Source: Arthrobacter sp. MYb213 (GTDB lineage: Bacteria; Actinomycetota; Actinomycetes; Actinomycetales; Micrococcaceae). Taken from it: a stretch of 64,000 bases of DNA. Numbering within the stretch: position 1 is the stretch's first letter; each line of letters begins with the position of its first letter. This document shows positions 1 through 8,672 of the stretch, piece by piece. The stretch is taken from NCBI RefSeq assembly GCF_002979915.1, contig NZ_PCQA01000002.1, forward strand, positions 248,001-312,000. Direction: 5' to 3'. A program made the position numbers and the translations under genes. The notes below the pieces were generated by a model. It saw only the letters and a program-made list of their open reading frames with translations, was not told the origin of the DNA and searched no databases.

Positions 1-582
1 GTCTCGCTCCGGGGTAACACAACGGCCGCCAGCAAGCTCTATACCCCAGGAATCCACTACAACTGGGTCTTAGGTTCTGGGGCCACCCACGGTCATCTTT
101 GGTACAGCGCCGGAATGAGAGGGCCATGGGACACGATAGTGGTGGGGCTGGTGGTACCCCTTTTGGACATCAGCGACCTTCTGGTAGACATTCTTTTGAA
201 ATACGGAGGAGTAAATGGGGATGATCTTCATCGCCAAACGCACACCCGACGGTGCATCCTTCTGGCCAAAACTAACCCGTCACCAATATCGGTGGACTAT
301 GACCAATACCGCGTACAGACAAAGAATGATCTTGACTCGAAGGATCACGATCTGAGCTCGACTGCGTGGTCAACCTGACAGTGTACTTCTGGCACTCGCT
401 GCCAACCGCTGGCCGCTTGGCCAGTTCCTCAGTCGACCGTTACTCTTCGAGCTTTCGATGGGCCGCAAACGTTGATCGTCCGCCTTCTGTTGTGCGGCTG
501 CGATATCTATTGAGACCTGTGGCTTTGGAAGGACCCAGGTCGATCAGCGTTGACGCTGCGTCATAGTCGCTGTTCCACGCTG
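1..582. other. Left edge, no confident gene
   Basis: Nothing here could be assigned. The frame starting at base 1 is open through base 378 on the plus strand, so it could be the 3' end of a gene cut by the window edge, but its translation resembles no family I know. A second plus-strand stretch (366-566) looks like chance. One small ORF with a good ribosome binding site is listed separately. Confidence 0.4.
215..355 (+). CDS. Possible 46-residue small protein
   Basis: An ATG at 215 is preceded by GGAGGA at a normal distance and opens a 46-codon frame ending in TGA at 353-355. The product is basic (many Arg and Lys) with several Met and Trp, and has no signal peptide or membrane segment. I recognise no family. 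The only support is the ribosome binding site; it could be the 5' remnant of a broken gene or chance. It overlaps, in another frame, the open frame that enters from the left edge. Confidence 0.18.
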   Translation: MGMIFIAKRTPDGASFWPKLTRHQYRWTMTNTAYRQRMILTRRITI

Positions 583-2301
583 CTAGCTATGTTCATTGGC
601 AGCCCGGATGAGCGTTACAACTTCATCTACTCGTTTTCTTAGGTTGAACGGCCACTCACCATTCCAATCGTTGACTACGAGTTTTGCAATCGCGACTTTG
701 CTGGCATTCTTGATGCCAGTTCGCTCACTGGCCAGCGGATTCGCCCACCGCATTTGAGCAGCGAAGTCTCCTTTTTTGGATCTAGGATGAGCCGTTCCGA
801 TTGCTTGGGTAAGGATCGCTTCAGGGACATAGTTTTCAATTGTGTATCCATCCGTAATCCAAGCCACCCCAGTAGTAGGGTCTTCCTTCAGGCCTTCGAT
901 GACTCGTCTCTTATGTCCATTGATGGATGCGCCGGCCGACTTCTTATCAGAGTCGATCACGATAGCCATATAGCGATTGAGCTTTCGTAGCGATATGAAC
1001 TCTTCAACTTCTTCTACATCTAGTGGCGATAATGCGTTAAGCAGAGCGCCGCCATAGAACATGATTGAGTAGTGAGTTCCTTCAATGAATTCATCGGGCG
1101 CGCTAAGTTCGATCCAGTGTTTAATGTAGATTCGGTCGGATGGCCCTTCGACCCAGATGATGGCGTTTGTCTGAACTAAATCCGAAGGGCGGTACCCAAG
1201 ATCTGCGCAAATGGCAGCGCGTTCCCGAGCTGAACCAACGTAGCGAATGCTTGACACTGAGTCGTTTCGGGAAACATGGAAAATTGATCCGATTGAAGAA
1301 TCAAGCATGTGGGCCGAGTGCGTGGCAATAAAGTATTGATTCGTGGTTTCATGAGCCAGGTATTTGAGCAACTTGCGTTGCAGTACCGGGTGCAGATGGA
1401 CCTCAGGCTCTTCGATACACATGATTGAGTTTTGAGTGACGGTGGCTGCTGCGGCGATAATCACCACTTCGTGTAAACCAGTGCCCAAATTTTCAATAGG
1501 AAGCGTGTGCCCATCTTGTGTCACATGGATTGTTGTCAAGTCATGGGGAATATCAATGGTGATGGATTCATCGTCGAGGACGGCTCGAACAAAGTCCTGT
1601 ATCTGGGCAAAGATCTTTTTGTCGGAAAGTCGATCTGTGGAAGGATTCTGCAGTTCAAGTAGCCGACGTTTGATGCTCGCACCATTCAGGTCAGGACTGC
1701 TCTCATTACTTGTTGAGATCGCACGGGAGCCATCCACGGTATAGGCCCTTGGCCCCGCAGGGGCCCCTTCAAACAACCACCGCAAGACTCTATGGGCATC
1801 GTCGCCTTTTGAGCCACCCCCGGTGTGGGTGAGGTCTGAAGAAAGTTCACGCGCCAAAGTATCATTCGTGACTCTGAGAGCGAGATGACGTAAAGATCCG
1901 GAGTCAATGGACCCCTTTTTTTGGACATTTATCCAAATGCCCTTGCCGCTCGGTGTATCTACGATCAACCCTGGGTCGGTAAGAAATGCTGTGATTTTCT
2001 CCAAGCGCCCGGTTCCAGCCCCCTCGAGTGAAGGAAGCTTGAGGATCTCGGTCAATTCTCGGAATTCTGATGTGGCGTACTCGTGCTCGGCATCGGTCAG
2101 CGGTCGGTCCCATGTTTGAGGCTGGGTAGATTCTTCTGAATAGGTAGACGCGATGGCACGTAAGATATTGGACTTACCTGTGTTGTTTTGTCCTGCCATT
2201 AGGTTGATCTTGCCTAATGGAATGAGTTCCGCTGGCTTGTTTGTCGGAAAGCTCCGGTAGCCTTTGAACGAAAATCCACTAAGTTTCTGCATATCACTCA
2301 T
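583..2301 (-). CDS. OLD-family ATPase with TOPRIM nuclease domain
   Basis: A 572-residue protein with an N-terminal ABC/SMC-type ATPase and a C-terminal TOPRIM domain. Visible motifs: Walker A GQNNTGKS (37-44), signature-like NLGTGLHE (271-278), Walker B IMCIEEPE (293-300), H-loop THSA (327-330), TOPRIM acid in VEGPSD (384-389), DSD (450-452) and IENY (488-491). The frame stays open 105 codons further upstream, but that part looks non-coding; the ATG at 2301 gives the usual spacing to Walker A, although its ribosome binding site is weak. OLD proteins are nucleases that often act in phage defence, alone (class 1) or with a UvrD-like helicase (class 2, Gabija). No helicase is adjacent, so class 1 is favoured. 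Base composition is visibly lower in GC than the housekeeping genes, suggesting transfer. Confidence 0.85.
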   Translation of the reverse strand: MSDMQKLSGFSFKGYRSFPTNKPAELIPLGKINLMAGQNNTGKSNILRAIASTYSEESTQPQTWDRPLTDAEHEYATSEFRELTEILKLPSLEGAGTGRLEKITAFLTDPGLIVDTPSGKGIWINVQKKGSIDSGSLRHLALRVTNDTLARELSSDLTHTGGGSKGDDAHRVLRWLFEGAPAGPRAYTVDGSRAISTSNESSPDLNGASIKRRLLELQNPSTDRLSDKKIFAQIQDFVRAVLDDESITIDIPHDLTTIHVTQDGHTLPIENLGTGLHEVVIIAAAATVTQNSIMCIEEPEVHLHPVLQRKLLKYLAHETTNQYFIATHSAHMLDSSIGSIFHVSRNDSVSSIRYVGSARERAAICADLGYRPSDLVQTNAIIWVEGPSDRIYIKHWIELSAPDEFIEGTHYSIMFYGGALLNALSPLDVEEVEEFISLRKLNRYMAIVIDSDKKSAGASINGHKRRVIEGLKEDPTTGVAWITDGYTIENYVPEAILTQAIGTAHPRSKKGDFAAQMRWANPLASERTGIKNASKVAIAKLVVNDWNGEWPFNLRKRVDEVVTLIRAANEHS

Positions 2302-2518
2302 TATTGCTGCTATGCACCGGAACGCACCAACGCTGCCAATGCAAGTTTTCTGCGCCGAGACCAAATTACATTGGGGGTTGTTTTTCGTTAGTCTCGGTGA
2401 CGGGACAGCGCAAAGCAGATTTCTGCCGTGCGGATATATGTTCCAGAAAGAATCCGGCGGAATCCAAAGTTGTGTATTTCTTCGACTGGTCAATATTTGG
2501 TGCAATACCGAGCATGCC

Positions 2519-2734
2519 TTACATCTGCGGCGCATGAGGCGAAACAGATTGGGCCGTTGATCGCGCAGTTTCGTACCAACGGGCTCCGAGCATATTTGAG
2601 AACAACTCATCTGCATTAAGAACGAACGTGCCGTAGGATGCTACGACTTCTTCAACGATGCGTGGAAGAAGATATATGCGTGTTCGTGATTTTACAGATG
2701 GTGTTCCCACAAGTATGGACAAATCCAAGTCCAC
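2519..2734 (-). CDS. Possible 71-residue hypothetical protein
   Basis: A short frame starting with GTG at 2734, between the OLD gene and the divergent HA-domain gene. The composition looks protein-like (an acidic, aliphatic middle section with normal codon choice), but there are no recognisable motifs and no clear ribosome binding site. Its start lies within the promoter region of the plus-strand gene at 2752. It could be a real small gene, a remnant, or non-coding leader of the OLD gene. Confidence 0.2.
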   Translation of the reverse strand: MDLDLSILVGTPSVKSRTRIYLLPRIVEEVVASYGTFVLNADELFSNMLGARWYETARSTAQSVSPHAPQM

Positions 2735-2745
2735 TTATTTAGGAT
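2716..2745 (+). promoter_or_regulatory. Promoter of HA-domain gene (leaderless type)
   Basis: TGGACA (2716-2721), an 18-base spacer and TAGGAT (2740-2745) form a good -35/-10 pair. The -10 ends 6 bases before the ATG at 2752, so transcription should start at or next to the start codon. There is no ribosome binding site, consistent with a leaderless mRNA. Confidence 0.55.
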
Positions 2746-2751
2746 CCAGTT

Positions 2752-3378
2752 ATGGCTGGATGGGAAATTTCAAGACATCCTGAATGGGATCTCATGTACG
2801 TTGCTGGTCTTACAGCACGTGAAATTGCAGACTTGTGCGGCTGGAGCCTCTCGACGGTACATTTTCATCTGAGAAGACGCGAAAAATATCAACCGGGCTT
2901 TCAGTCGGAGCACGCCGAAGCTTTGGCAGCTCGCCATCCTGATAGACCCAGCCCTCGATGGCGAAAACAGATGACAGCGATGAAGGAGTTCACGGCAACA
3001 AGTGGCAGGTTACCGGAAACTTCGACAGACTCGGATGAGATACGACTTCACACTTGGCTTGTAAGTCAACGGCGCTCCGACATACGGGGTGAAATGTCAC
3101 CTGGAAAAAAATATTTGCTCGACTCACTTGGCGATTGGCGAAGCACACCACGTAAGGAAGTTTTGGAACGACACTGGCTAGAACGACTCCAGATGGTTTC
3201 GGATTTCTACTCCCAGACTGAAAGACTCCCAAGATACCGTAGTTACACAACTGAACTTGAACATACTCTCGGAGTCTGGCTTCACGTACAGCATCAAAGT
3301 CGAAGCCAGAAAAAACTATCGATTGATCGACGCGACAAACTCGATGCAACTCTACCTGGGTGGAAGAGTAGCCAATAG
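2752..3378 (+). CDS. Helicase-associated (HA) domain protein with N-terminal HTH
   Basis: A 208-residue soluble basic protein. Residues 15-45 look like a helix-turn-helix (AREIADLCGWSLSTVHFHL). Two copies of the roughly 65-residue helicase-associated domain follow (about 70-130 and 140-205), recognised by the spaced pattern W...FY/T...R.P.....L..WL..QR........R...L..L..W. The HA domain is usually found C-terminal to superfamily 2 helicases in actinobacteria; here it stands alone behind an HTH, so a DNA-binding or sequence-recognition role is inferred, without catalysis. It converges on the glycosylase gene at 3502 and diverges from the OLD gene. No ribosome binding site is present; see the promoter at 2716-2745. 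Confidence 0.75.
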   Translation: MAGWEISRHPEWDLMYVAGLTAREIADLCGWSLSTVHFHLRRREKYQPGFQSEHAEALAARHPDRPSPRWRKQMTAMKEFTATSGRLPETSTDSDEIRLHTWLVSQRRSDIRGEMSPGKKYLLDSLGDWRSTPRKEVLERHWLERLQMVSDFYSQTERLPRYRSYTTELEHTLGVWLHVQHQSRSQKKLSIDRRDKLDATLPGWKSSQ

Positions 3379-3501
3379 ACAAGTGAAACTGGCTACTGCA
3401 GTGAATCCATAATCCGCAGAGTAGTCTGATGAACGCCATTTAGTGCGCATACTCCTTTATCTCCTCCAACCCATTATTGGATAGAGCCTTGGCTACGATA
3501 C

Positions 3502-4233
3502 CTATTTACCGTTTTGTCGCCACGGCGGTGTCGGCATCGTCCCTAGCGCATCCTTTACTTCATCGTCGTACATCGTAAGCGCGATCTCATCTAGGCTCAT
3601 GGAGTTATATGAAGCGACCAAATAGACCTTGTTAAAGAACTCCACCCAGTTCTTCGGCAGCACCCTCTGAAACACCGGAGCAGTCTGTATTCCGTAAACT
3701 TCATGTCCCAACTGTTCATATATTGGGCGAGTTAATTCGGTGGCTCCGTAAGGATTCGGAGTGATGAACACCTGTGCCCCCCAACTGGTGAGTTCTTCTT
3801 GCAATCCCGGATTAGTCAGCTTCTGCTTACCCAAGAGACGCATTCCCGCGTGACGGTAAATGCTAACTACCAGGCGCACATTTCGGTCCGCCAACTTCTG
3901 TTCGAATTCCGGGAGAGAATCAAGGATCTGCTTCTCGGCAACGTCTTTCTCCCCGACGGTCGGTGATTTCACTAGATCCGTGAAACCAATTCCGTGAGCG
4001 ACTAAAGCGTCGTCCAAATGCTCGCCAACTAGAATTTCCTCTTTGAACATCGAAGTAGCAACGCGTTTTAGCATTTGCTTCCCGTTGCGCCCTTGATAAT
4101 AGTGACCGGCTGCGACACTAGGGGGCGCAGGATTCAGCCCCGCAATTACAATCTTCGTTTCTTCTGCCGGCCATAGATCTGCCAATGACAGTTCGCCGTT
4201 GGGCAAGATCGTTTGATGTCCAATCAAAGACAT
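3502..4233 (-). CDS. Mug/TDG-type uracil-DNA glycosylase family protein
   Basis: A 243-residue member of the uracil-DNA glycosylase superfamily. Motif 1 is GLNPAPPSVAAGH (32-44), matching the GINPG...S...GH active-site loop of Mug with the catalytic Asn at 34. GFTDLVKSPT (85-94) matches the second conserved block, and TPNPYGAT (160-167) matches the Mug NPSG loop that binds the opposite strand. Such enzymes remove uracil or thymine from G:U and G:T mismatches. About 65 residues after the last motif have no counterpart in Mug. The ATG at 4233 has GGCGGAAA upstream. Substrate range is inferred from family only. Confidence 0.75.
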   Translation of the reverse strand: MSLIGHQTILPNGELSLADLWPAEETKIVIAGLNPAPPSVAAGHYYQGRNGKQMLKRVATSMFKEEILVGEHLDDALVAHGIGFTDLVKSPTVGEKDVAEKQILDSLPEFEQKLADRNVRLVVSIYRHAGMRLLGKQKLTNPGLQEELTSWGAQVFITPNPYGATELTRPIYEQLGHEVYGIQTAPVFQRVLPKNWVEFFNKVYLVASYNSMSLDEIALTMYDDEVKDALGTMPTPPWRQNGK

Positions 4234-4475
4234 ATTTCCGCCAGTTCTTTCGTGTGAGACTCTGTTCCTTCGATCCTGCCATCTAGGTCAGACAAATTGG
4301 AGCTGTAACGAACAATTACCCACGACAAATTGTGGTTGCCACGCTGAATTCTTACATTTTTGTACGTGCTAGAACCATGTCTTATAGGTTTGATTTGACC
4401 AGTCGGGAAAAGAGTGCACCTCAAAAGAAAATTCGTGGAAATGTTGCAGCTCGCGTCTCGAGTTTTCACCAGGAC

Positions 4476-4521
4476 ATGAATAGAGCGTCCGTCCCAAGCT
4501 TGGGACGGACGCTCTATTCAT
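4476..4521. terminator. Perfect 23-bp palindrome, terminator of the alr-tsaD operon
   Basis: Arms 4476-4498 and 4499-4521 are exact reverse complements with no spacer, centred on AAGCTT. It lies just after the tsaD stop codon at 4537 (minus strand). Neither side has a long T run, so termination may be rho-dependent or hairpin-only. Confidence 0.65.
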
Positions 4522-4536
4522 CATTAACTAGGATTT

Positions 4537-5616
4537 CTAATTACCTGATTGCAACACAATGTTCGTCACCGGCTGCGAAGAATCCGTCGCAAAGTCCAGC
4601 CCCGATGGGGCCACCCCATCAGCAACCAACTGAGCTCCGAGAGCCGCGACCATGCCACCGTTATCCGTACACAGCGCGAACGGTGGAACCACCAAGTTGA
4701 TGCCAGCTGACGCACAACGAGCAGCAAGTAATTCACGCAGGCGCGTATTAGCGGCTACTCCCCCGCCGAGCAATAAGGTTTTGAGCCCATGCTCTTTCGC
4801 GGCGCGTACAGCCTTGGAAGTAATCACATCCACCACAGCTTCTTGGAAAGAAGCAGCAATGTCAGCAACCGGGATTTCCTCGCCATTAGCTTGGAAGTGT
4901 TCCACACAGCGTGCGACTGCGGTCTTCAGCCCAGAGAACGAGAAGTTGTGTCGGTTCTTGCCAGGGTTGTCGGCGGTTCCTACAAATTTTGGCAGTGCCA
5001 GACCACGCGGGAAGCGGAACGCCTTTCGGTCTCCTTCTTTGGCTGCCTTTTCGATAGCTGGCCCACCTGGGTAACCGAGACCTAGCAGACGTGCGGTCTT
5101 GTCATAGGCTTCGCCCGCGGCATCATCAATAGTGGAGCCAAGTAGCTGAACATCATTGGTCAGCGAGGTGACCTTCAAAATTTCGGTGTGCCCACCTGAG
5201 ACCAGTAGTGCCCCAAAGGTTGGTGGCAGCACCGTACCTTCCAGTACGCCAACGCCAACGTGAGCTACCAGGTGGTTGATTCCATATAGCGGTTTGTCTG
5301 TAGCAAGTGCCAGCGCTTTGGCTGCAGAGACACCCACCATCAACGCTCCGGCTAGTCCAGGGCCACTTGTAACCGCGATGGCGTCAATGTCATCAAGAGT
5401 CAGCTTTGCGGTATCCAAAGCTTGTTGCAAGGTAGGCACAAAGGCTTCTAAGTGAGCGCGTGCCGCAATCTCGGGGATTACTCCGCCAAAGCGTACGTGT
5501 TCGTCCATGGAGCTGGAGACTGCGTTAGCAAGTAGCTTATTGCCGCGCACGATTCCCACTCCGGTTTCGTCACAGGAGGATTCGATGCCCAACACTATTG
5601 GTTCGGTGAGGCTCAT
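4537..5616 (-). CDS. tsaD: tRNA N6-threonylcarbamoyladenosine transferase TsaD
   Basis: TsaD (359 aa) transfers the threonylcarbamoyl group to A37 of ANN-decoding tRNAs, working with TsaB and TsaE, both encoded just upstream. The ASKHA fold begins IESSCDETG (11-19); the metal-binding pair H115 and H119 sits in INHLVAH, followed by LVSGGHTE (138-145) and the late [14 protein letters not shown] nucleotide loop. Length is usual. Its ATG overlaps the rimI stop by 4 bases (ATGA), implying translational coupling. Last gene of the operon, followed by a strong hairpin. Confidence 0.97.
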   Translation of the reverse strand: MSLTEPIVLGIESSCDETGVGIVRGNKLLANAVSSSMDEHVRFGGVIPEIAARAHLEAFVPTLQQALDTAKLTLDDIDAIAVTSGPGLAGALMVGVSAAKALALATDKPLYGINHLVAHVGVGVLEGTVLPPTFGALLVSGGHTEILKVTSLTNDVQLLGSTIDDAAGEAYDKTARLLGLGYPGGPAIEKAAKEGDRKAFRFPRGLALPKFVGTADNPGKNRHNFSFSGLKTAVARCVEHFQANGEEIPVADIAASFQEAVVDVITSKAVRAAKEHGLKTLLLGGGVAANTRLRELLAARCASAGINLVVPPFALCTDNGGMVAALGAQLVADGVAPSGLDFATDSSQPVTNIVLQSGN

Positions 5617-6092
5617 GCGGTGTGTTCTTCCTCTTGTCCTTGCTCGGCATCCAGTTCTAATCTCATGATTAGCGCATCTACGCCACCCTTGTAGTAACGG
5701 GCACGCCGGTGGATGGTGGTGAACCCCATGGATTCATACAGTCCGATAGCGGTGGGATTATCAAAACGGACTTCTAACATGACATCCAATGCGGATTGTT
5801 CCCGCGCAGTTTTAACCATGAGATTCAGCAGCTTACGTCCAAGCCCTTGACCCTGATACTTCGGACTGATGGCAATGGTCTGCACATCTGCAATAGGAAG
5901 CACGGTGCACAACCCGGCGTAGCCGGCAATCGCTCCGTCATCTTCATACACCCAGTACGTGCGAGTATCACTCTGCGCTAGTTCGGATTCAAAACCTGCC
6001 AAAGGCCAAGCATCTTCTGGGAAGAGCTCGGTTTCCAGTTGATGTACCGCAGGAATGTCCGTCGCCTGCATGCGGCGCAATACCGGGCTCAT
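5613..6092 (-). CDS. rimI: Ribosomal protein S18 alanine N-acetyltransferase RimI
   Basis: A 159-residue GNAT acetyltransferase. The acetyl-CoA loop is QGQGLG (80-85) after the beta-4 strand [10 protein letters not shown], and the C-terminal block has the family pattern [15 protein letters not shown]. In many bacteria rimI lies between tsaB and tsaD, exactly as here, and its product acetylates the N terminus of S18. The ATG overlaps the tsaB stop by 4 bases. Residues beyond about 145 are an acidic tail. Confidence 0.92.
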   Translation of the reverse strand: MSPVLRRMQATDIPAVHQLETELFPEDAWPLAGFESELAQSDTRTYWVYEDDGAIAGYAGLCTVLPIADVQTIAISPKYQGQGLGRKLLNLMVKTAREQSALDVMLEVRFDNPTAIGLYESMGFTTIHRRARYYKGGVDALIMRLELDAEQGQEEEHTA

Positions 6093-6766
6093 AGTTTGTC
6101 CTTCTTCATGAATGCCGGTACTTGGGCATCTGATTCACGAAGGTACATTGGTGAGGTGTCCGAGAGATCCGCACCGTCGCCGAGCAGTTGAAGTGCTCGT
6201 GGCGCTAGGTACCGCGCGTCAGCGATCCAGTCGAAGCTGGCTTCTACCGGTGTTGCACCAAGTTCTCGAAGTACTTCAGCATAGATTCCCGCACCTACGC
6301 CATAGAGGGGCATTGCGTCCAGCGTGGAGGCTGCTGCTACGTGAGGGCCGTCAAGAAGTACACCGGTGTTGTTATAGCGTGCCCAATAGACTTCCTTGCG
6401 GCGTGCATCGGAAGCCACAAGGAATTCTTTAGGCGCATCTCCCGCGTCAATGACGCGTTCGGCGAGCGCGTGTAGCGACATAACCCCATGTACCGGGACG
6501 TTCCAGACGAATCCAAAGGTGCGCGCGGCGACCAGACCGACACGTAACCCGGTAAAGGGTCCAGGGCCGACGCCAACGATGATGCCGGCTAAGTCTTGGC
6601 CTCGTTGACTATGGGTATCTAGAAGCTCTTTGACGTAGCTTGAAAGAGTTTCGGTCTGGTCGTTTCCCTTAGGTGAAGTACGTTCACCAATCACGTTGCC
6701 AGAGTCAGAATCGATGAGTGCTACCGAGGCGTGCGCCGAAGTATCGATTACTAAGTAGTTAGTCAT
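6089..6766 (-). CDS. tsaB: t6A synthesis protein TsaB
   Basis: A 225-residue ASKHA-fold partner that dimerises with TsaD in the t6A complex. It starts YLVIDTSAHASVALID and carries the typical GVGPGPFTGLRVGL block near residues 65-78. ATG 6766 is chosen over an in-frame ATG at 6790 because GAGGAGA lies directly upstream of 6766. This start overlaps the tsaE stop by 8 bases. Confidence 0.95.
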   Translation of the reverse strand: MTNYLVIDTSAHASVALIDSDSGNVIGERTSPKGNDQTETLSSYVKELLDTHSQRGQDLAGIIVGVGPGPFTGLRVGLVAARTFGFVWNVPVHGVMSLHALAERVIDAGDAPKEFLVASDARRKEVYWARYNNTGVLLDGPHVAAASTLDAMPLYGVGAGIYAEVLRELGATPVEASFDWIADARYLAPRALQLLGDGADLSDTSPMYLRESDAQVPAFMKKDKL

Positions 6767-7337
6767 GCTTTTCTCCTCGTGGCTGCTCATTTATTGCGCC
6801 CAGCAGTGCATCTTTGAGCTGTGAGAATGTTTCGGTGTCCCAGCGTGGGCCGATAGCTTTGAGCGTGAACTGGCGTGGCTCATCTAGTTCTTCGTCTGCT
6901 TCTTCCCACGGGTTAGCAACAGGCGCTGAATGAGCTTCACGGTCCAGGAGAATTTCTAGTCTTGAGTCGCTGAGGTGTTCCACCTTGCCATGTCCCCACT
7001 CCACTACCGTGACTGATTCGGCCAGCGTGGATTCTAGATCTAAGGTGTCCACGTCATTAGCTCCGTCTAGACGGTACGCGTCCACGTGGATTAGACCCGG
7101 ACCATTGACTAGCGAGGGATGCTGACGTGCAAGGACGAACGTTGGGGAAATAATCCCCTCACGTACCTGCAACCCTGCACCTAAGCTTTGGGTCATCGTG
7201 GTTTTTCCGGCACCTAGGGCACCGGTCAAGATGATGAGGTCCCCTGCTTTGAGCTGGCTACCTAGCGTATGCGCAAGCGCCTCTGTGGCGGCCAAATCAT
7301 TGAGTTGGCAAGAGAATTCTTGGATGTGCTCATTCAC
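6759..7337 (-). CDS. tsaE: t6A synthesis ATPase TsaE
   Basis: P-loop ATPase of the t6A pathway. With the GTG start at 7337 it has 192 residues: Walker A GALGAGKTT (39-47), switch region SPTFVL, HVDAYRL and VVEWGHG follow the TsaE order. GTG 7337 is preferred because it gives an 8-base overlap with alr, the same coupling as tsaE-tsaB, and has a GGGGCG stretch upstream; an ATG at 7364 (201 aa) is the alternative. A roughly 20-residue acidic insertion with two EE clusters sits near the C terminus. Confidence 0.93.
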   Translation of the reverse strand: MNEHIQEFSCQLNDLAATEALAHTLGSQLKAGDLIILTGALGAGKTTMTQSLGAGLQVREGIISPTFVLARQHPSLVNGPGLIHVDAYRLDGANDVDTLDLESTLAESVTVVEWGHGKVEHLSDSRLEILLDREAHSAPVANPWEEADEELDEPRQFTLKAIGPRWDTETFSQLKDALLGAINEQPRGEKHD

Positions 7338-8529
7338 CGGCTTCGCCCCAGGTGCCCTCGACATAGAAGCGTGGAACTCGTGGAGAGATCCGGGTGACCA
7401 CCTCATAGTTGATCGTATTTGCTGCGTGTGCCCAGGTGGTCACCGATTCTCCACCTTCACCAAAGATGATCGCTTCTGCGCCTAAGAATTCGATGGGGTT
7501 GATATCTGGGCCTAGATCAATCACGCACTGATCCATGGCAATGGTTCCACGCACTGGGTAGGTTTTCCCATTGATTGTCACCGGCGCACCGGTAGCTACG
7601 CGCGGTAGCCCATCGGCGTAACCCATAGGGATCAACGCCAAGTAGGTCTCTCCGGTCGTTTGGTAACGCAACCCGTAGGAGACACCCTGGCCAAGAGTAA
7701 CCTTCTTGACATTGGCAACCTTAGTCATCAGTCTCATTGCTGGACGTAGGCCATAGGTCGCAGGAGTCTCCCCCTCGAATGGGCTCAGGCCATACAGCCC
7801 CAGACCGAGACGCACCATTTCGTGGTGAGTATCTGGACGCGACAAGATGGCCGGCGTATTGGCAATATGGCGCATTTCTAAGTCAAAGCCAGCGGCCTCG
7901 ACCATCTCGATGGCTTCATCAAAAGCGGCTAGTTGAATGTCTGTTTCGGGGCGGTCCGGCTCATCTGCGACAGCAAGGTGGGAGAACACTCCGACCACTC
8001 GCAGTAGTCCTTCGGACTGGTACTTGGCGGCACGCTCAATCAATCCCGGGAGATCTGCCAAAGTGGACCCGTTGCGGCCTAGCCCGGTATCAACCTTCAG
8101 ATGAATACGCGCAGGTGTCTGCACTGCCTGAGCCGCCGCGGCGATGAGGTCTAAGTCCCAACCAGAGACACCCAAATCAATACCTGCAGAGATAGCCTTT
8201 TCAAACGGAGTGTCGTTGGTATGCAACCAGGCGAGCATCGGAGCTTCGATACCTGCATCGCGTAATGCGAGAGCTTCGGCCACGTGGGCACAGCCAATCC
8301 AGCGGGCGCCACCTTCCAGAGCAGCCTTGGCTACCTGTACTGCGCCATGTCCGTAGCCGTCTGCTTTGACGACTGCCATGACCTTGGCGGGGGCCACCAG
8401 ATCCATGACCTGTTTGACGTTGCTGCGGATTGCGGAGAGATCAATGACAGCGCGACGTTCCCAACCAATGTAAGGAGCCGTGTCACCGGCTTCCGGCGCG
8501 TTGATTTCCTCAAGAGATTCAGAGTTCAC
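7330..8529 (-). CDS. alr: Alanine racemase
   Basis: PLP-dependent enzyme (399 aa) that makes D-alanine for peptidoglycan. The PLP lysine is K55 in VVKADGYGHG, and the second catalytic base is Y285 in GQGVSYGLRY. The N-terminal TIM barrel and C-terminal beta domain are complete. The start is GTG at 8529. First gene of the alr-tsaE-tsaB-rimI-tsaD operon. About 20 residues precede the usual family start (WERRAVIDLSAI). Confidence 0.96.
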   Translation of the reverse strand: MNSESLEEINAPEAGDTAPYIGWERRAVIDLSAIRSNVKQVMDLVAPAKVMAVVKADGYGHGAVQVAKAALEGGARWIGCAHVAEALALRDAGIEAPMLAWLHTNDTPFEKAISAGIDLGVSGWDLDLIAAAAQAVQTPARIHLKVDTGLGRNGSTLADLPGLIERAAKYQSEGLLRVVGVFSHLAVADEPDRPETDIQLAAFDEAIEMVEAAGFDLEMRHIANTPAILSRPDTHHEMVRLGLGLYGLSPFEGETPATYGLRPAMRLMTKVANVKKVTLGQGVSYGLRYQTTGETYLALIPMGYADGLPRVATGAPVTINGKTYPVRGTIAMDQCVIDLGPDINPIEFLGAEAIIFGEGGESVTTWAHAANTINYEVVTRISPRVPRFYVEGTWGEAGE

Positions 8530-8613
8530 CTATACATCTTCGCACTTTTTGCACGCTCTTGCCGCGCCTTGGCAACGATAGGAAACGTGAGCTTCGTTTA
8601 GGGCAAAAGTAAA

Positions 8614-8652
8614 GAGCCTGTTCTCGCAAAGAATATTTGCGAGAACAGGCTC
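8614..8652 (-). terminator. mscL terminator
   Basis: A perfect 17-bp stem (8614-8630 with 8636-8652) and 5-base loop lie 20 bases after the mscL stop. On the minus strand it is followed by TTTACTTTT, a typical intrinsic terminator. It also shields alr from mscL readthrough. Confidence 0.8.
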
Positions 8653-8672
8653 TGAGAGGTTTTTGGAGTTGG

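Noticed and set aside
2302-2616. 105-codon N-terminal extension of the OLD protein
   Set aside because: Sequence is Cys/Arg-rich and unlike the family; the ATG at 2301 gives the normal distance to Walker A.
4224-4469. 81-residue minus-strand frame before the glycosylase gene
   Set aside because: Probably leader sequence; no motif, and it overlaps the start of the better-supported gene.
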